From Roseivirga misakiensis (GTDB taxonomy: Bacteria > Bacteroidota > Bacteroidia > Cytophagales > Cyclobacteriaceae), in assembly GCF_001747105.1 (NCBI RefSeq), contig NZ_MDGQ01000004.1:62001-126000 (forward strand): a DNA stretch of 64,000 nucleotides. The letters are read 5' to 3'. Shown in pieces: positions 8,446 through 17,303 of this stretch. The translations under genes and the position numbers were made by a program. The notes below the pieces were generated by a model. The model was not told the origin of the DNA and ran no database searches. It saw nothing but the letters and a program-made list of their open reading frames with translations. The stretch's first letter is position 1. The number at the start of each line of letters is the position of its first letter.

Positions 8446-9441
8446 ATGAAAAAGCGATTCCTCGCCCTAAATATTCTCTTCTTTACAGTTGTGGGATGCT
8501 TGTCTCCTGAGAAGAAATCAGAAAATCAGCTCCCTGACGAACTGAAAGCCAATTGGACGGCAGCACCAAACATCGACGTAGATAAAATCAATAGTGATTT
8601 GGTCGATGGTAAAAAGACAATCGATGTTGGTATATATTTCCCTTCAAATTTTGACCAGAATTTTGAAAAGGTCACGCTAGATAAAATGATGGCTAGTTTT
8701 AAAGCGGCCAAGGAAATTTATGCGCCAACTGATGTGCAGCTCAACTTACTATGGGTGAAAACTGGCCCTATAAATCCAGACTACTTTTCGATCGAATCCA
8801 ACAAAGTACCCACGGTACCGAGAACCGAATATGCCAATATGTATGTGCATAGTAAAAGACACCCTTCGGTTCCAACACAAAGAACCCTTGACGCTTTCAA
8901 CCACATTATTGAACCCCACAAAGACAATTCAAGAACAATTTATCTTGTGGTGCTTCAAGAGGTCTTCTATCCTTTTTTGGCCGTTGCTGAGGGGAGAAAT
9001 TGGATGACTAAAGCCGTGAGAACAGGTGGTATGTCATTTCCAACCTATTCTTTCGTTAACACCCTGCCCAAGAGATTTCGTGGAGTGATGACGATTACCA
9101 ACTTAAGCCGACCTGACCGCCTAAGAAGTACCATAGCCCATGAAATAGGGCATAAAGCCATGAACGTAAGCCATGAATACATGGATACTGACCCAGAGAA
9201 CGAAATATTCGCCGAAGGTGGACTTATGCTTTATGGTGCTGGGGAGGAAATTCCATCAGGCGAAGCCGGTCGCTGGCATTTAGAAAGGCTTCACCTATCA
9301 CCTTTCATTTATCGATTAAACAGTGATGGGCAGAAAATATGGAACGAAGACTATCGTGAAGGTGGACATTATTACGACCCTATTTATGGAGATAAAGTGC
9401 GCTACTTCGATAGCAAACCTCCGATTAAAGAAGATTGGTAA
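8446..9441 (+). CDS. Putative zinc metallopeptidase lipoprotein
   Basis: A 331-residue lipoprotein (signal with VVGC, Cys18). Its most informative feature is HEIGHKAMNVSH at about 232-243: an HExxH zinc-peptidase site with a third His seven residues on. The spacing is HExxHx6H, one residue longer than the metzincin motif HExxHxxGxxH, so it is not a textbook metzincin. A downstream EIFAEGGLMLYG could provide a further acidic ligand. The rest (DVGIYFPSNFDQNFEKVTLDKM) looks like a beta/alpha domain typical of peptidases that act on wall or envelope proteins. The substrate is unknown. It stands alone between two spaced genes. Confidence 0.6.
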   Translation: MKKRFLALNILFFTVVGCLSPEKKSENQLPDELKANWTAAPNIDVDKINSDLVDGKKTIDVGIYFPSNFDQNFEKVTLDKMMASFKAAKEIYAPTDVQLNLLWVKTGPINPDYFSIESNKVPTVPRTEYANMYVHSKRHPSVPTQRTLDAFNHIIEPHKDNSRTIYLVVLQEVFYPFLAVAEGRNWMTKAVRTGGMSFPTYSFVNTLPKRFRGVMTITNLSRPDRLRSTIAHEIGHKAMNVSHEYMDTDPENEIFAEGGLMLYGAGEEIPSGEAGRWHLERLHLSPFIYRLNSDGQKIWNEDYREGGHYYDPIYGDKVRYFDSKPPIKEDW

Positions 9442-9506
9442 AACTGGGAGTTTCAAAAATTCAAATCAATTTCTGTTGCTGGCGAGTTAGATTACAAAAT
9501 TAGATC

Positions 9507-10271
9507 ATGACTACATCTCGCACAAAATTCTGGGCAATTGGCAATGCCCTTGTATTGGCACTCGTCATTTTTTGGAATTACTATGCCAACGCTCAGGGCA
9601 TCAATGAAAATTCTGTCGGTTCACTCAGCAATCGGTACGATAATTTCTTTACGCCATCGAGCTACGCATTTTCTATTTGGGGCTTGATTTACATCGCTTT
9701 ATTGATAAACGCCGTCTACCAACTACGCTCTGCTTTCGGTAAACCCGATCAAGCTTTTATCACAAAACTTAGTCCTATGCTCATTATCGCCAACCTAGCG
9801 AACGCCGCATGGATATGGTTGTGGCTAACAGAAAGAACCGCAGAAAGTGTATTGGCAATGCTTGTGATCTTAATTGCATTACTATCGGCCAGTCTTAGAC
9901 TTCAAATTGGAAGAGGAAGAGCGACAATGCCGGAAAAACGCTGTGTATGGTGGCCTACATCCTTATATGCGGGGTGGATTACAGTAGCCACTGTGGCCAA
10001 CATTTCTGCGTACCTAGCAAAAATAAATTGGCAAATTGGGTTTGGTGAAGTCAACTGGGCAGTAACAATGATTATTGTTGCTACAGGTATCTATAGCTTT
10101 GTTTTACAGAAAAGAAGAATGCTCACTTTTGCCTTAGTCGGCGCATGGGCAGTATTAGCAATATCCATTAAACAATGGGGCGCAGAACCCTTAATCCAGT
10201 GGGTTGCCTTAACCTGTGCCGTTGTTCTTGTGCTACAAGCACTATTGAAGAAATTTTCTTTAGCTCGCTAG
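9507..10271 (+). CDS. TspO/MBR-related tryptophan-rich membrane protein
   Basis: A 254-residue protein with about seven hydrophobic helices, longer than the five-helix TspO of about 160 residues. Trp-rich patches typical of this group occur: FTPSSYAFSIWGLIYIALL (residues 49-67), NAAWIWLWLTER (about 98-109) and VWWPTSLYAGWITVATVAN (about 146-164), which correspond to the PxxxFxxxW and W-x-x-L-Y signature segments of the TspO/MBR superfamily. Known members bind porphyrins or act in stress signalling, but this longer branch has no clear role. No operon partners. Confidence 0.75.
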   Translation: MTTSRTKFWAIGNALVLALVIFWNYYANAQGINENSVGSLSNRYDNFFTPSSYAFSIWGLIYIALLINAVYQLRSAFGKPDQAFITKLSPMLIIANLANAAWIWLWLTERTAESVLAMLVILIALLSASLRLQIGRGRATMPEKRCVWWPTSLYAGWITVATVANISAYLAKINWQIGFGEVNWAVTMIIVATGIYSFVLQKRRMLTFALVGAWAVLAISIKQWGAEPLIQWVALTCAVVLVLQALLKKFSLAR

Positions 10272-10358
10272 CCATTGGTTTGTAACTTTAGCTTGAAAAA
10301 GCGTTAGGATAACACGAGATTCTTACTCGTGATCGTCCAAGTTTCTAAACAAGTTTTG

Positions 10359-13157
10359 ATGAAAGCCAAAATTAGAATTCCCATCGTTGGAGCCCTACTG
10401 ATACTCTGTGCATGCTTCTTTATTTTTTCTGGAAATACTGTAGATGAGCGTGAAGCTTATGAGGCATTTCTTAAAAAAGAATATGCAAAGTTCAATACTA
10501 GCCATCCCACTACTGAAGACGAAGAAGAGCGTCCAGATCAACCTGATCATGCTTATTTTTTGAACCACATTCAGACCTTAGATCCAGCAATAGGACATGT
10601 GCCACTAGATGGACTAAATGAAGCCGCTGAGGAAGTACTATCGATTAGACGCAGTGCTAACCTAGGTATGAGTATCTCAGAGACTAATTCTGATTTAGAA
10701 TGGAACAATATTCCAGCAGATATTGCTGGCCGCGTGAGAGGCATAGTGATAGACCCTGTAAGACCGACAATCAATGATAGAGAAACTACCCGCCTTTGGG
10801 CTGGTTCTGTGACAGGTGGTTTATGGGTAAATGAAGATGCAGGCAATCCAGAATCTTCTTGGACGCCAGTAGATGGTCTTATGGCCAACCTTGGTGTCAG
10901 TGTAATACGCTTCGATCCTGACAACGATGATGCCATTTACGTTGGAACTGGAGAGTCTTATACAGCTGTGAATATTTATCGTGAATCATCTTCGGTCGGT
11001 AATGGTATTTGGCGATCGACAGATCACGGTGATACTTGGGAGCAACTACAATCTACTACTGACTTTCAGTATATCAACGACATTGAGATACGCATGGAAG
11101 GCGAAACCAAAGTAATTTATGCAGCCGTTGTGTCGGGGATTTATAAGGGAGCGACTTTCCAATCAACTCCTTCTGATGGGCTTTTTAGGTCTGTCGACAA
11201 CGGTGATACTTGGACACAAGTTTTACCAAATATCCCGAATACTGACACACCCTATTCCCCATCAGATATCGAAGTTGATGGCATCGGCAGAATGTTTGTC
11301 GGCACCATGCGCAACAACGATCTTTTAGGTGCTGGTGTCATTCTTCATTCTGATGACGGCCTAGAATGGACAGTATTTGATGAAATTACCGAAGCGACTT
11401 TCGATCCTGCTAACCAATACTACCCTGGTAGGGTAATTATAAAGTCCGCCCCATCCGACCCTAACAGAGTTTACGCCATGATTAGTGGAGGGTTAACTGA
11501 AACAAAAACGGGCTGGATAAGAGACGCCGGGAGTAACTCTATCATAATTCAGTCTTTTGATCAAGGTGATACTTGGACACAATTTGCCTTACCAGACCCA
11601 TCGCTCGGAACTTGGTCGAATATTACTTGGCATGCCGCTACGATAGCCGTAAACCCAACTGATCCGAATGACATCATAATAGGAGCTCTTAATGGTTTCA
11701 AATTGGAAAATGCTGATGGGGCATCAATTGTCAGCGGTCTAGACTGGATACCAACAAGTTTTTGGAATCCACCCAATGGTTCTAAGTATGTGCATGCCGA
11801 TCAGCATGATATAATCTATGACCCCGAAAGACCTGATACGCTTTTTGTATCTACTGACGGCGGTGTGTTTATGGGTACAAATGCACAGGGAGATACTCCT
11901 GTATTTAGTGAAATCAATAAAGATTTTAATACGCTTCAATACTATACACTGGATATTTCCGACCAAAGGGGTGAGGAGTTTCTAATGGCTGGTACACAAG
12001 ACAATAACACTACCCAGCTGTCTAACTCCGAAATAAGTTTTTTCCCTGGTGCTGGCGGTGATGGGGCTTACACTTTCATAGATAAGACCGAGCCAAACCT
12101 TGTGATTCATTCATCGCAGTACAATCGTTTCAATATAGTTTTTAATAGAAATGTGCCTTCTAATACGCGAACGATAGCTAACCGTAGCACAGGATTATTT
12201 ATTAATCCTGCGGACTACGATTCTGATAACAACTTACTTTATGCAAATAGAATTGGCATAGACATCAACAACAATGAGAATAATACAACACCTCTTTTAA
12301 GGGTTCGTGTTGGAAATCAGAGTATCACTGAAACAATACTCAACCTTGGCGTCGAAATCAATTCCCCTATTTCTACCATTAAAGTTTCGCCTTATTCCAC
12401 CTCTACAAGCTCAAACTTGTTTTTCGGAACTCAATCAGGCCGCCTTTACCGCGTATTGAATGGAGGTCAAAGTCCTTTGACGAGAGAACGAACTGGTGCC
12501 GATTTCCCGACTTCAAGTATTTCGAGCATAGATGTTGGACGCTCTGAATCAGAGTTACTAGTTACCTTTTCTAATTTTGGGGTCAACTCAGTTTGGTACT
12601 CTAGTGACGCTGGCGATACTTGGGTGTCAATCGAGGGCAACCTGCCAGATATGCCTATTAGACATGGTATTTTCAATCCACTTAATAGAGACCAAATCTA
12701 CTTGGCAACTGAATTAGGCATTTGGTTCTTGGATAGAACTGAAGGTGATGGCCTTACTTGGAGGCAAGAGCAAGTTGGTATTGGTGATATCAGAGTTGAT
12801 ATGATTAAAATCCGTAAAAGTGACGGCTGGTTTGTAGCTGCCACACACGGAAGGGGCATTTATGAAAGTCGAATCAATGTGGACGATTTCATTACGTCAA
12901 CACCAGAATTACCTGTTTTAGCAGTTGAAGCTTTTCCAAACCCTGCAACTGAAAGTTTGAGAGTTAGGCTCAACGAAAATTGGCAAGGAGAAACGAATAT
13001 TACCCTTACCGATCTTCAAGGGAGAGACTTTGTTCAGCAAAAATTCTCCTCCTCAGACCTCACTGTTGACGTTTCTACACTACCAAGAGGTGTGTATCTA
13101 CTCAGAGTTTGGTCCGATAGATTCAAAAGCACCACTAAAAGAATATTGCTACGGTAA
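10359..13157 (+). CDS. Secreted T9SS cargo with sortilin/BNR-type beta-propeller repeats
   Basis: A large secreted protein, 932 residues from the ATG at 10359; a GTG at 10329 would add ten residues ahead of the signal peptide. After a hydrophobic N-terminal segment (about 7-27) come repeated Asp-box-like units of the S-x-D-x-G-x-T-W type: STDHGDTWEQL, SVDNGDTWTQV, SFDQGDTWTQF, SSDAGDTWVSI. These fold as a beta-propeller of the sortilin/VPS10/BNR kind. The last ~75 residues (FPNPATESLRVRL ... LPRGVYLLRVWSD ... KRILLR) are a type A sorting domain of the type IX secretion system, so it is exported across the outer membrane and anchored or released. No catalytic residues are evident; binding or glycan/protein interaction is likely. 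Confidence 0.88.
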   Translation: MKAKIRIPIVGALLILCACFFIFSGNTVDEREAYEAFLKKEYAKFNTSHPTTEDEEERPDQPDHAYFLNHIQTLDPAIGHVPLDGLNEAAEEVLSIRRSANLGMSISETNSDLEWNNIPADIAGRVRGIVIDPVRPTINDRETTRLWAGSVTGGLWVNEDAGNPESSWTPVDGLMANLGVSVIRFDPDNDDAIYVGTGESYTAVNIYRESSSVGNGIWRSTDHGDTWEQLQSTTDFQYINDIEIRMEGETKVIYAAVVSGIYKGATFQSTPSDGLFRSVDNGDTWTQVLPNIPNTDTPYSPSDIEVDGIGRMFVGTMRNNDLLGAGVILHSDDGLEWTVFDEITEATFDPANQYYPGRVIIKSAPSDPNRVYAMISGGLTETKTGWIRDAGSNSIIIQSFDQGDTWTQFALPDPSLGTWSNITWHAATIAVNPTDPNDIIIGALNGFKLENADGASIVSGLDWIPTSFWNPPNGSKYVHADQHDIIYDPERPDTLFVSTDGGVFMGTNAQGDTPVFSEINKDFNTLQYYTLDISDQRGEEFLMAGTQDNNTTQLSNSEISFFPGAGGDGAYTFIDKTEPNLVIHSSQYNRFNIVFNRNVPSNTRTIANRSTGLFINPADYDSDNNLLYANRIGIDINNNENNTTPLLRVRVGNQSITETILNLGVEINSPISTIKVSPYSTSTSSNLFFGTQSGRLYRVLNGGQSPLTRERTGADFPTSSISSIDVGRSESELLVTFSNFGVNSVWYSSDAGDTWVSIEGNLPDMPIRHGIFNPLNRDQIYLATELGIWFLDRTEGDGLTWRQEQVGIGDIRVDMIKIRKSDGWFVAATHGRGIYESRINVDDFITSTPELPVLAVEAFPNPATESLRVRLNENWQGETNITLTDLQGRDFVQQKFSSSDLTVDVSTLPRGVYLLRVWSDRFKSTTKRILLR

Positions 13158-13188
13158 GCAGCAAAAAACATGATTTGAAAAGATGAGG

Positions 13189-13229
13189 TTTGCTTCACCA
13201 CGGCTTTTTTTAACCTGAAGTGAAGCAAA
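13189..13229. terminator. Possible terminator between convergent genes
   Basis: A perfect 10-bp inverted repeat TTTGCTTCAC/GTGAAGCAAA (13189-13198 with 13220-13229), with a 21-nt loop that itself contains a T-run. It lies between the stop of the T9SS cargo gene (+) and the stop of the cystathionine synthase gene (-), where a bidirectional terminator is expected. No clean U-tract follows either arm. Confidence 0.45.
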
Positions 13230-13250
13230 ACTTACCCAAAAAAACAACGA

Positions 13251-14627
13251 CTAGTTAGAAGTCATTGCTTTTAGAATATCGTGTTGGGTAATGATGTGTG
13301 GGTTTCTATTTTCATCCCTCACCATTACAGCCGGATTGTCCTTAGTTATCACAGAGGACAACACATCCAATGTATTATCCAAAGGAACAAACTGAAAAGG
13401 CTTATCCATCACTTCGGAAACTGGTTTTTCCTTAAGATCGGCATCACTAATCATTTGAGCCAACAGTTTAGAATCGATTAAGCTTCCCACGAAGTTGTCA
13501 CCATCGGTAACTGGCAATTGAGAAATACTGTTTGACGTCATAGTCTTAATCGCATCTGAAACAGTTGCCGTGTGTGGAATGGTGGTTAAAACACCGTTGC
13601 CAGCTTGGTTTGCCAATATATCTGCAGCGGTTTCAAAATCTCTTTCCTCTACAAATCCGCGGGCATTCATCCAATCATCATTGTAGATTTTACCTAGATA
13701 ACGGGTACCATGATCAGGTAGAATTACGACCATAACATCATCTTCCTTCAAGTTTTCTTTGGCCCACTCTAGTGCTCCTGCTACAGCAGAACCACAAGAC
13801 CAACCGCAGAACATCCCCTCTTCTCTGGCCAGCCTTCTCGTCATGATGGCCCCATCTTTATCAGTTACCTTCACAAAGTGATCGATCACGCTGAAGTCAA
13901 CATTTTTTGGTAAAATATCTTCACCTATGCCCTCAGTCAAATAAGGATAAATCTCCTTTTCGTCGAATTCTCCCGTCTCTTTATACTTCTTAAATACAGA
14001 CCCGTAAGTGTCTATGCCGACAGATACAATATCTGAGTTTTGTTCTTTCAAGTATTTCGATGTCCCGCACATTGATCCACCAGTACCCACGCCTGCTGCC
14101 CAATGTGTAATCTTTCCTTCGGTATCTCTCCAAATCTCAGGACCAGTAGTTTCATAGTGCGCTTGCGCGTTTGAAGTATTGTCGTATTGATTTGGGTAGT
14201 AAGAATTTGGAATGTCTTTATTGAGTTTGGAAGCAACAGAATAATAAGACCTTGGATCATCGGGCTCAACGTTCGTCGGGCAAACAATCACTTCAGCACC
14301 CACTGCTTTCAGAATGTCTATTTTCTCTTGGGATTGCTTATCAGCGAGCGTAAAAATACACTTATAGCCTTTCGCTATTGCGCCAAGAGCAAGTCCCATT
14401 CCTGTATTTCCAGAAGTACCTTCTATGATAGTTCCACCTGGCTTAAGATCACCGCGTTTTTCGGCGTCTTCAATCATCTTCAAAGCCATTCTATCCTTCA
14501 TTGAGTTACCTGGATTGAAGTACTCAACTTTTACTAAAATAGTGCCTGGAACACCCTTGTTTACTGAGTTAAGCTTGACAAGTGGCGTGTCTCCAATGGT
14601 TTGAATGATTGAATCGTAATAACGCAT
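13251..14627 (-). CDS. Cystathionine beta-synthase (PLP enzyme with two CBS domains)
   Basis: Condenses serine (or an activated serine) with homocysteine or sulfide, using PLP; cytoplasmic. The PLP Schiff-base lysine is Lys44 in NPGNSMKDRM, and the phosphate loop is EGTSGNTGMG (69-78). A second Gly-rich loop GVGTGGSMCGT lies at about 178-190. After the fold-II catalytic domain (about 1-330) come two CBS motifs (about 335-458), as in classical cystathionine beta-synthase, where they bind adenosyl ligands. A plain cysteine synthase would be about 310 residues and lack these. A TAGATTTG promoter element lies about 25 bp upstream. Its acyl donor and direction of flux are not decidable from sequence. 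Confidence 0.88.
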   Translation of the reverse strand: MRYYDSIIQTIGDTPLVKLNSVNKGVPGTILVKVEYFNPGNSMKDRMALKMIEDAEKRGDLKPGGTIIEGTSGNTGMGLALGAIAKGYKCIFTLADKQSQEKIDILKAVGAEVIVCPTNVEPDDPRSYYSVASKLNKDIPNSYYPNQYDNTSNAQAHYETTGPEIWRDTEGKITHWAAGVGTGGSMCGTSKYLKEQNSDIVSVGIDTYGSVFKKYKETGEFDEKEIYPYLTEGIGEDILPKNVDFSVIDHFVKVTDKDGAIMTRRLAREEGMFCGWSCGSAVAGALEWAKENLKEDDVMVVILPDHGTRYLGKIYNDDWMNARGFVEERDFETAADILANQAGNGVLTTIPHTATVSDAIKTMTSNSISQLPVTDGDNFVGSLIDSKLLAQMISDADLKEKPVSEVMDKPFQFVPLDNTLDVLSSVITKDNPAVMVRDENRNPHIITQHDILKAMTSN

Positions 14628-14650
14628 TTCCTTTTTCTTAATAGTTTCTG

Positions 14651-14658
14651 CAAATCTA
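14651..14658 (-). promoter_or_regulatory. -7 promoter element of the cystathionine synthase gene
   Basis: TAGATTTG on the minus strand fits the Bacteroidota -7 consensus TAnnTTTG and sits 24 nt before the start codon. No TTTG/TTG is found at the usual -33 distance, so only half of the promoter is supported. Confidence 0.45.
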
Positions 14659-14752
14659 GGAGTTTCTCAATCGTTTGCGCAGTACAAACCATCAAAAAAC
14701 CACTTCTTCATAAAAAGGTAATGGTCTCGAATAAGTAGCTCCAGTAAGCAAC

Positions 14753-14776
14753 GGTTAGAACATTACTGTTCTAATC
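14753..14776. repeat. Inverted repeat (stem-loop) behind the hydrolase gene
   Basis: GGTTAGAACA ttac TGTTCTAATC, a 10-bp stem (one G-U) with a 4-nt loop, placed 14 nt after the stop of the hydrolase gene on the minus strand. It lacks a U-tract, so it may be an RNA-stabilising 3' hairpin or an operator for the downstream cystathionine synthase gene. Confidence 0.5.
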
Positions 14777-14790
14777 TATAGTGAGAAGTT

Positions 14791-15765
14791 TTAATCCATT
14801 CTCAAAAAACCATCTACACGATCGGCATAGCGGTTTTTGAATTCAGGTTGTGTATAAATTTGGACATGATCAGCCCCTTTAAATAAGATTGGATACACAT
14901 GCATAAGACCATCAATTTCTGCTTCCAAAATTGGTGCTGGTGTTGTGGCATCGCCATCTCCATAAAGCACTAAAGCAGGTACTTTATTGTTGGACAACAG
15001 GTATGAAAACTTCATATTTTCACTCCAGCCATCGATAACTTTATCAAATCCTTTCCACGACTCTTTAAAGATAAAGTATGGGATACCCATGTCAGCACCG
15101 GCCAAACGCGCAGTTTCTCGAATATTACTCAATGGACTGGCCAAAATAAGTTTCGAAACTTGGATACCTTCTTTTTCTTGGAGTTCGACTAAATCTGGTC
15201 TATTAATAGCAGTAGCACTCGCCATAGCACCCATTGAAAAGCCCCACAAGACAAACTCATTTTGCTGGTAAGAGTCTTTGAGCATTTTCATGCTCGCGGT
15301 AATATCTTCCGCAAACTCATAACCCATCCCTGTTTTCGCTTCATCGGATTTACCAGAATTCCTCAAATCTGGGATAAAGACATTGTAAAGTGAGTCGAGC
15401 CCTTTGTCTTTGACAATTTCTAGGTATTTCATCGCCTTGAGTCTATTGGAAGTTCTGCCGTGACTGATGATAAGCGTTTTCGAGATTTCGGGCTTCGAAG
15501 CTGGAATATACCAGCCATTCAAATTGAGGCCATCATATAGTGTTTCGAAATCAATTTCCTCAAAATCAGGAAAGCCGTAATCGGCTGGGCCACGCGCATC
15601 ACCGATGGCATAATTGGCCAAATTGATCGAATCAGAGATCACATAGTCAAAAGTATGGCGGTCATAATCGGTAACCATACTGACGGTTTTAGGGATCACT
15701 AGGAAATAAAAGGCCAATACAATCACCACAATGATGACTGCGAGAATTTTAAGGAATTTCTTCAT
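14791..15765 (-). CDS. Membrane-anchored alpha/beta hydrolase
   Basis: A 324-residue protein with one N-terminal hydrophobic anchor (about 5-24: ILAVIIVVIVLAFYFLV) and then an alpha/beta-hydrolase domain. The nucleophile elbow is GFSMGA (Ser in WGFSMGAMAS, about 175-180), the oxyanion region is LIISHGRTSNR (about 97-107), the acid is probably Asp in LVLYGDGDATTP (about 268-279) and the catalytic His lies in GADHVQIY (about 296-303). It belongs to the serine aminopeptidase S33/lysophospholipase-like group; the substrate is unknown. It starts 6 bp after pyrB and could be cotranscribed as the third gene of pyrR-pyrB. Confidence 0.82.
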   Translation of the reverse strand: MKKFLKILAVIIVVIVLAFYFLVIPKTVSMVTDYDRHTFDYVISDSINLANYAIGDARGPADYGFPDFEEIDFETLYDGLNLNGWYIPASKPEISKTLIISHGRTSNRLKAMKYLEIVKDKGLDSLYNVFIPDLRNSGKSDEAKTGMGYEFAEDITASMKMLKDSYQQNEFVLWGFSMGAMASATAINRPDLVELQEKEGIQVSKLILASPLSNIRETARLAGADMGIPYFIFKESWKGFDKVIDGWSENMKFSYLLSNNKVPALVLYGDGDATTPAPILEAEIDGLMHVYPILFKGADHVQIYTQPEFKNRYADRVDGFLRMD

Positions 15766-15771
15766 GATTTT

Positions 15772-16698
15772 TTATTTAGATACCGAAGCCAATAGATAAA
15801 GTACGGCCATTCGCACTGCCACACCATTTTCTACCTGATCTAAGATAATCGCATTTTCTGAATCTGCCACATCACTGTTTAATTCTACACCCCTATTGAT
15901 CGGGCCGGGGTGCATAACAACGATCTCTTTATCTAAAGAATCGAGCAAAGCTTTGTTGACACCATAATAGAGAGAGTATTCTCTGAGCGATGGGAAATAT
16001 TTTATATGCTGGCGCTCTAATTGAATGCGCAGGATATTCGCCACGTCACACCACTGCAATGCTTTTTTGACGTCCAATTCTACTTTTACTCCCAAGGAAC
16101 TGATATATTTTGGCAGCAAGGTGTTTGGACCACAAACCATTACTTCTGCGCCCAACTTTTGGAGGGCAAAAATATTACTCAGTGCCACTCTTGAGTGAAG
16201 AATGTCTCCGATTATTGCTACTTTTTTTCCTGCCACATCGCCTAGTCTTTCACGGATCGAGTAAGTATCTAGAAGCGCTTGTGTCGGGTGTTCGTGTGTA
16301 CCGTCACCTGCGTTAACAATGTTGGCATCGATATGCTTTGAGAGGAAATGAGGTGCGCCAGGGCTTGCGTGTCGCATCACTACCATGTCCACCTTCATTG
16401 ATAAGATATTGTTGACAGTATCTAGAAGGGTTTCTCCTTTTTTAACTGAACTGTTGCTACTAGAGAAATTTACGATATCGGCCGAAAGCCTTTTCTCAGC
16501 GAGTTCAAAGCTTAATTTCGTTCTGGTTGAATTTTCAAAGAAGACATTGGCTATAGTGATGTCTCTAAGTGATGGTACTTTCTTAATCGGGCGATTAATT
16601 ACATCCTTAAACTCATCTGCAGTTTGGAAAATAAGCTGAATATCCTCTGGTGTTAGGTTCTTTATGCCGAGAAGATGCTTCGTACTCAACTGCTCCAT
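15772..16698 (-). CDS. pyrB: Aspartate carbamoyltransferase catalytic subunit
   Basis: Transfers the carbamoyl group of carbamoyl phosphate to aspartate, the first committed step of pyrimidine synthesis; cytoplasmic. The carbamoyl-phosphate signature FFENSTRTKLSFE lies at 53-65, and HPTQALLDTY (about 141-150) and the late HPGPINRGVE (about 264-273) are the other active-site blocks. At 308 residues it has normal length for a catalytic chain. The start ATG follows directly after the stop of pyrR (TAA then ATG), so both are translated from one mRNA. No pyrI regulatory subunit is next to it; control probably works through PyrR. Confidence 0.96.
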   Translation of the reverse strand: MEQLSTKHLLGIKNLTPEDIQLIFQTADEFKDVINRPIKKVPSLRDITIANVFFENSTRTKLSFELAEKRLSADIVNFSSSNSSVKKGETLLDTVNNILSMKVDMVVMRHASPGAPHFLSKHIDANIVNAGDGTHEHPTQALLDTYSIRERLGDVAGKKVAIIGDILHSRVALSNIFALQKLGAEVMVCGPNTLLPKYISSLGVKVELDVKKALQWCDVANILRIQLERQHIKYFPSLREYSLYYGVNKALLDSLDKEIVVMHPGPINRGVELNSDVADSENAIILDQVENGVAVRMAVLYLLASVSK

Positions 16699-17250
16699 TT
16701 ATCCTTCCTTATTTATTAGCCAAACATTGTCTTCATCCACCTTTTCGCCCTCATTTTTCCACTCCACCAATACTTTCTGGTTATCCAGTGTATTTACTTT
16801 CTTACCAATATAGTCTGGGAAAATTGGAACATGTTTAGCGTAATTTCTGACGACTAGTGCCAACAACTCAACTTTTTCTGGTCTGCCAAAAGCAGTCATG
16901 GCATCCAGTGCAGCTTTAACAGATCGGCCAGTGTAAAAAACATCATCAATCAGTATGACTTTCTTTCCTTCTATTAAGAAATCTATCTTGGTCGCATTTG
17001 CACGAACTGGACTGTCTCTTCTTCTGAAATCATCTCTGAAAAAAGTGGCGTCTAAGTAGCCTAAATTGATGTCTGTTCCGGTAAATGATTCTAGTCGCTC
17101 CTTTACCCTTTCAGCAAGAAAGATTCCTCTTGGCTGGAGGCCTAAAAGAACGGTATTCCCAAAATTCTGATGGTTTTCTATCAGTTGCTGACAGAGGCGG
17201 CCGATGGTGATGGCTAACTGTGGATGACCTAGTAAAAGCCTGTTTTGCAT
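16699..17250 (-). CDS. pyrR: Bifunctional pyr operon regulator/uracil phosphoribosyltransferase PyrR
   Basis: A phosphoribosyltransferase-fold protein of 183 residues from the ATG at 17250. The PRPP-binding loop VILIDDVFYTGRS lies at about 98-110. In Gram-positive bacteria PyrR binds pyr mRNA in response to UMP/UTP and also makes UMP from uracil; the same dual role is assumed here. An ATG four codons upstream (17262) is in frame, but it would overlap a TATATTTG promoter element (17267-17260), which favours the shorter form. pyrB follows without a gap. I saw no PyrR-type RNA hairpin in the very short leader. Confidence 0.9.
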   Translation of the reverse strand: MQNRLLLGHPQLAITIGRLCQQLIENHQNFGNTVLLGLQPRGIFLAERVKERLESFTGTDINLGYLDATFFRDDFRRRDSPVRANATKIDFLIEGKKVILIDDVFYTGRSVKAALDAMTAFGRPEKVELLALVVRNYAKHVPIFPDYIGKKVNTLDNQKVLVEWKNEGEKVDEDNVWLINKEG

Positions 17251-17259
17251 TTCAGGAAA

Positions 17260-17267
17260 CAAATATA
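17260..17267 (-). promoter_or_regulatory. -7 promoter element of pyrR-pyrB
   Basis: TATATTTG on the minus strand fits TAnnTTTG and lies 9 nt before the ATG at 17250, giving a very short leader. A clear -33 element is not seen. Confidence 0.45.
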
Positions 17268-17303
17268 GTAAAAGGAACTGGTCATAGAAATTAAGCTCCT
17301 TTT

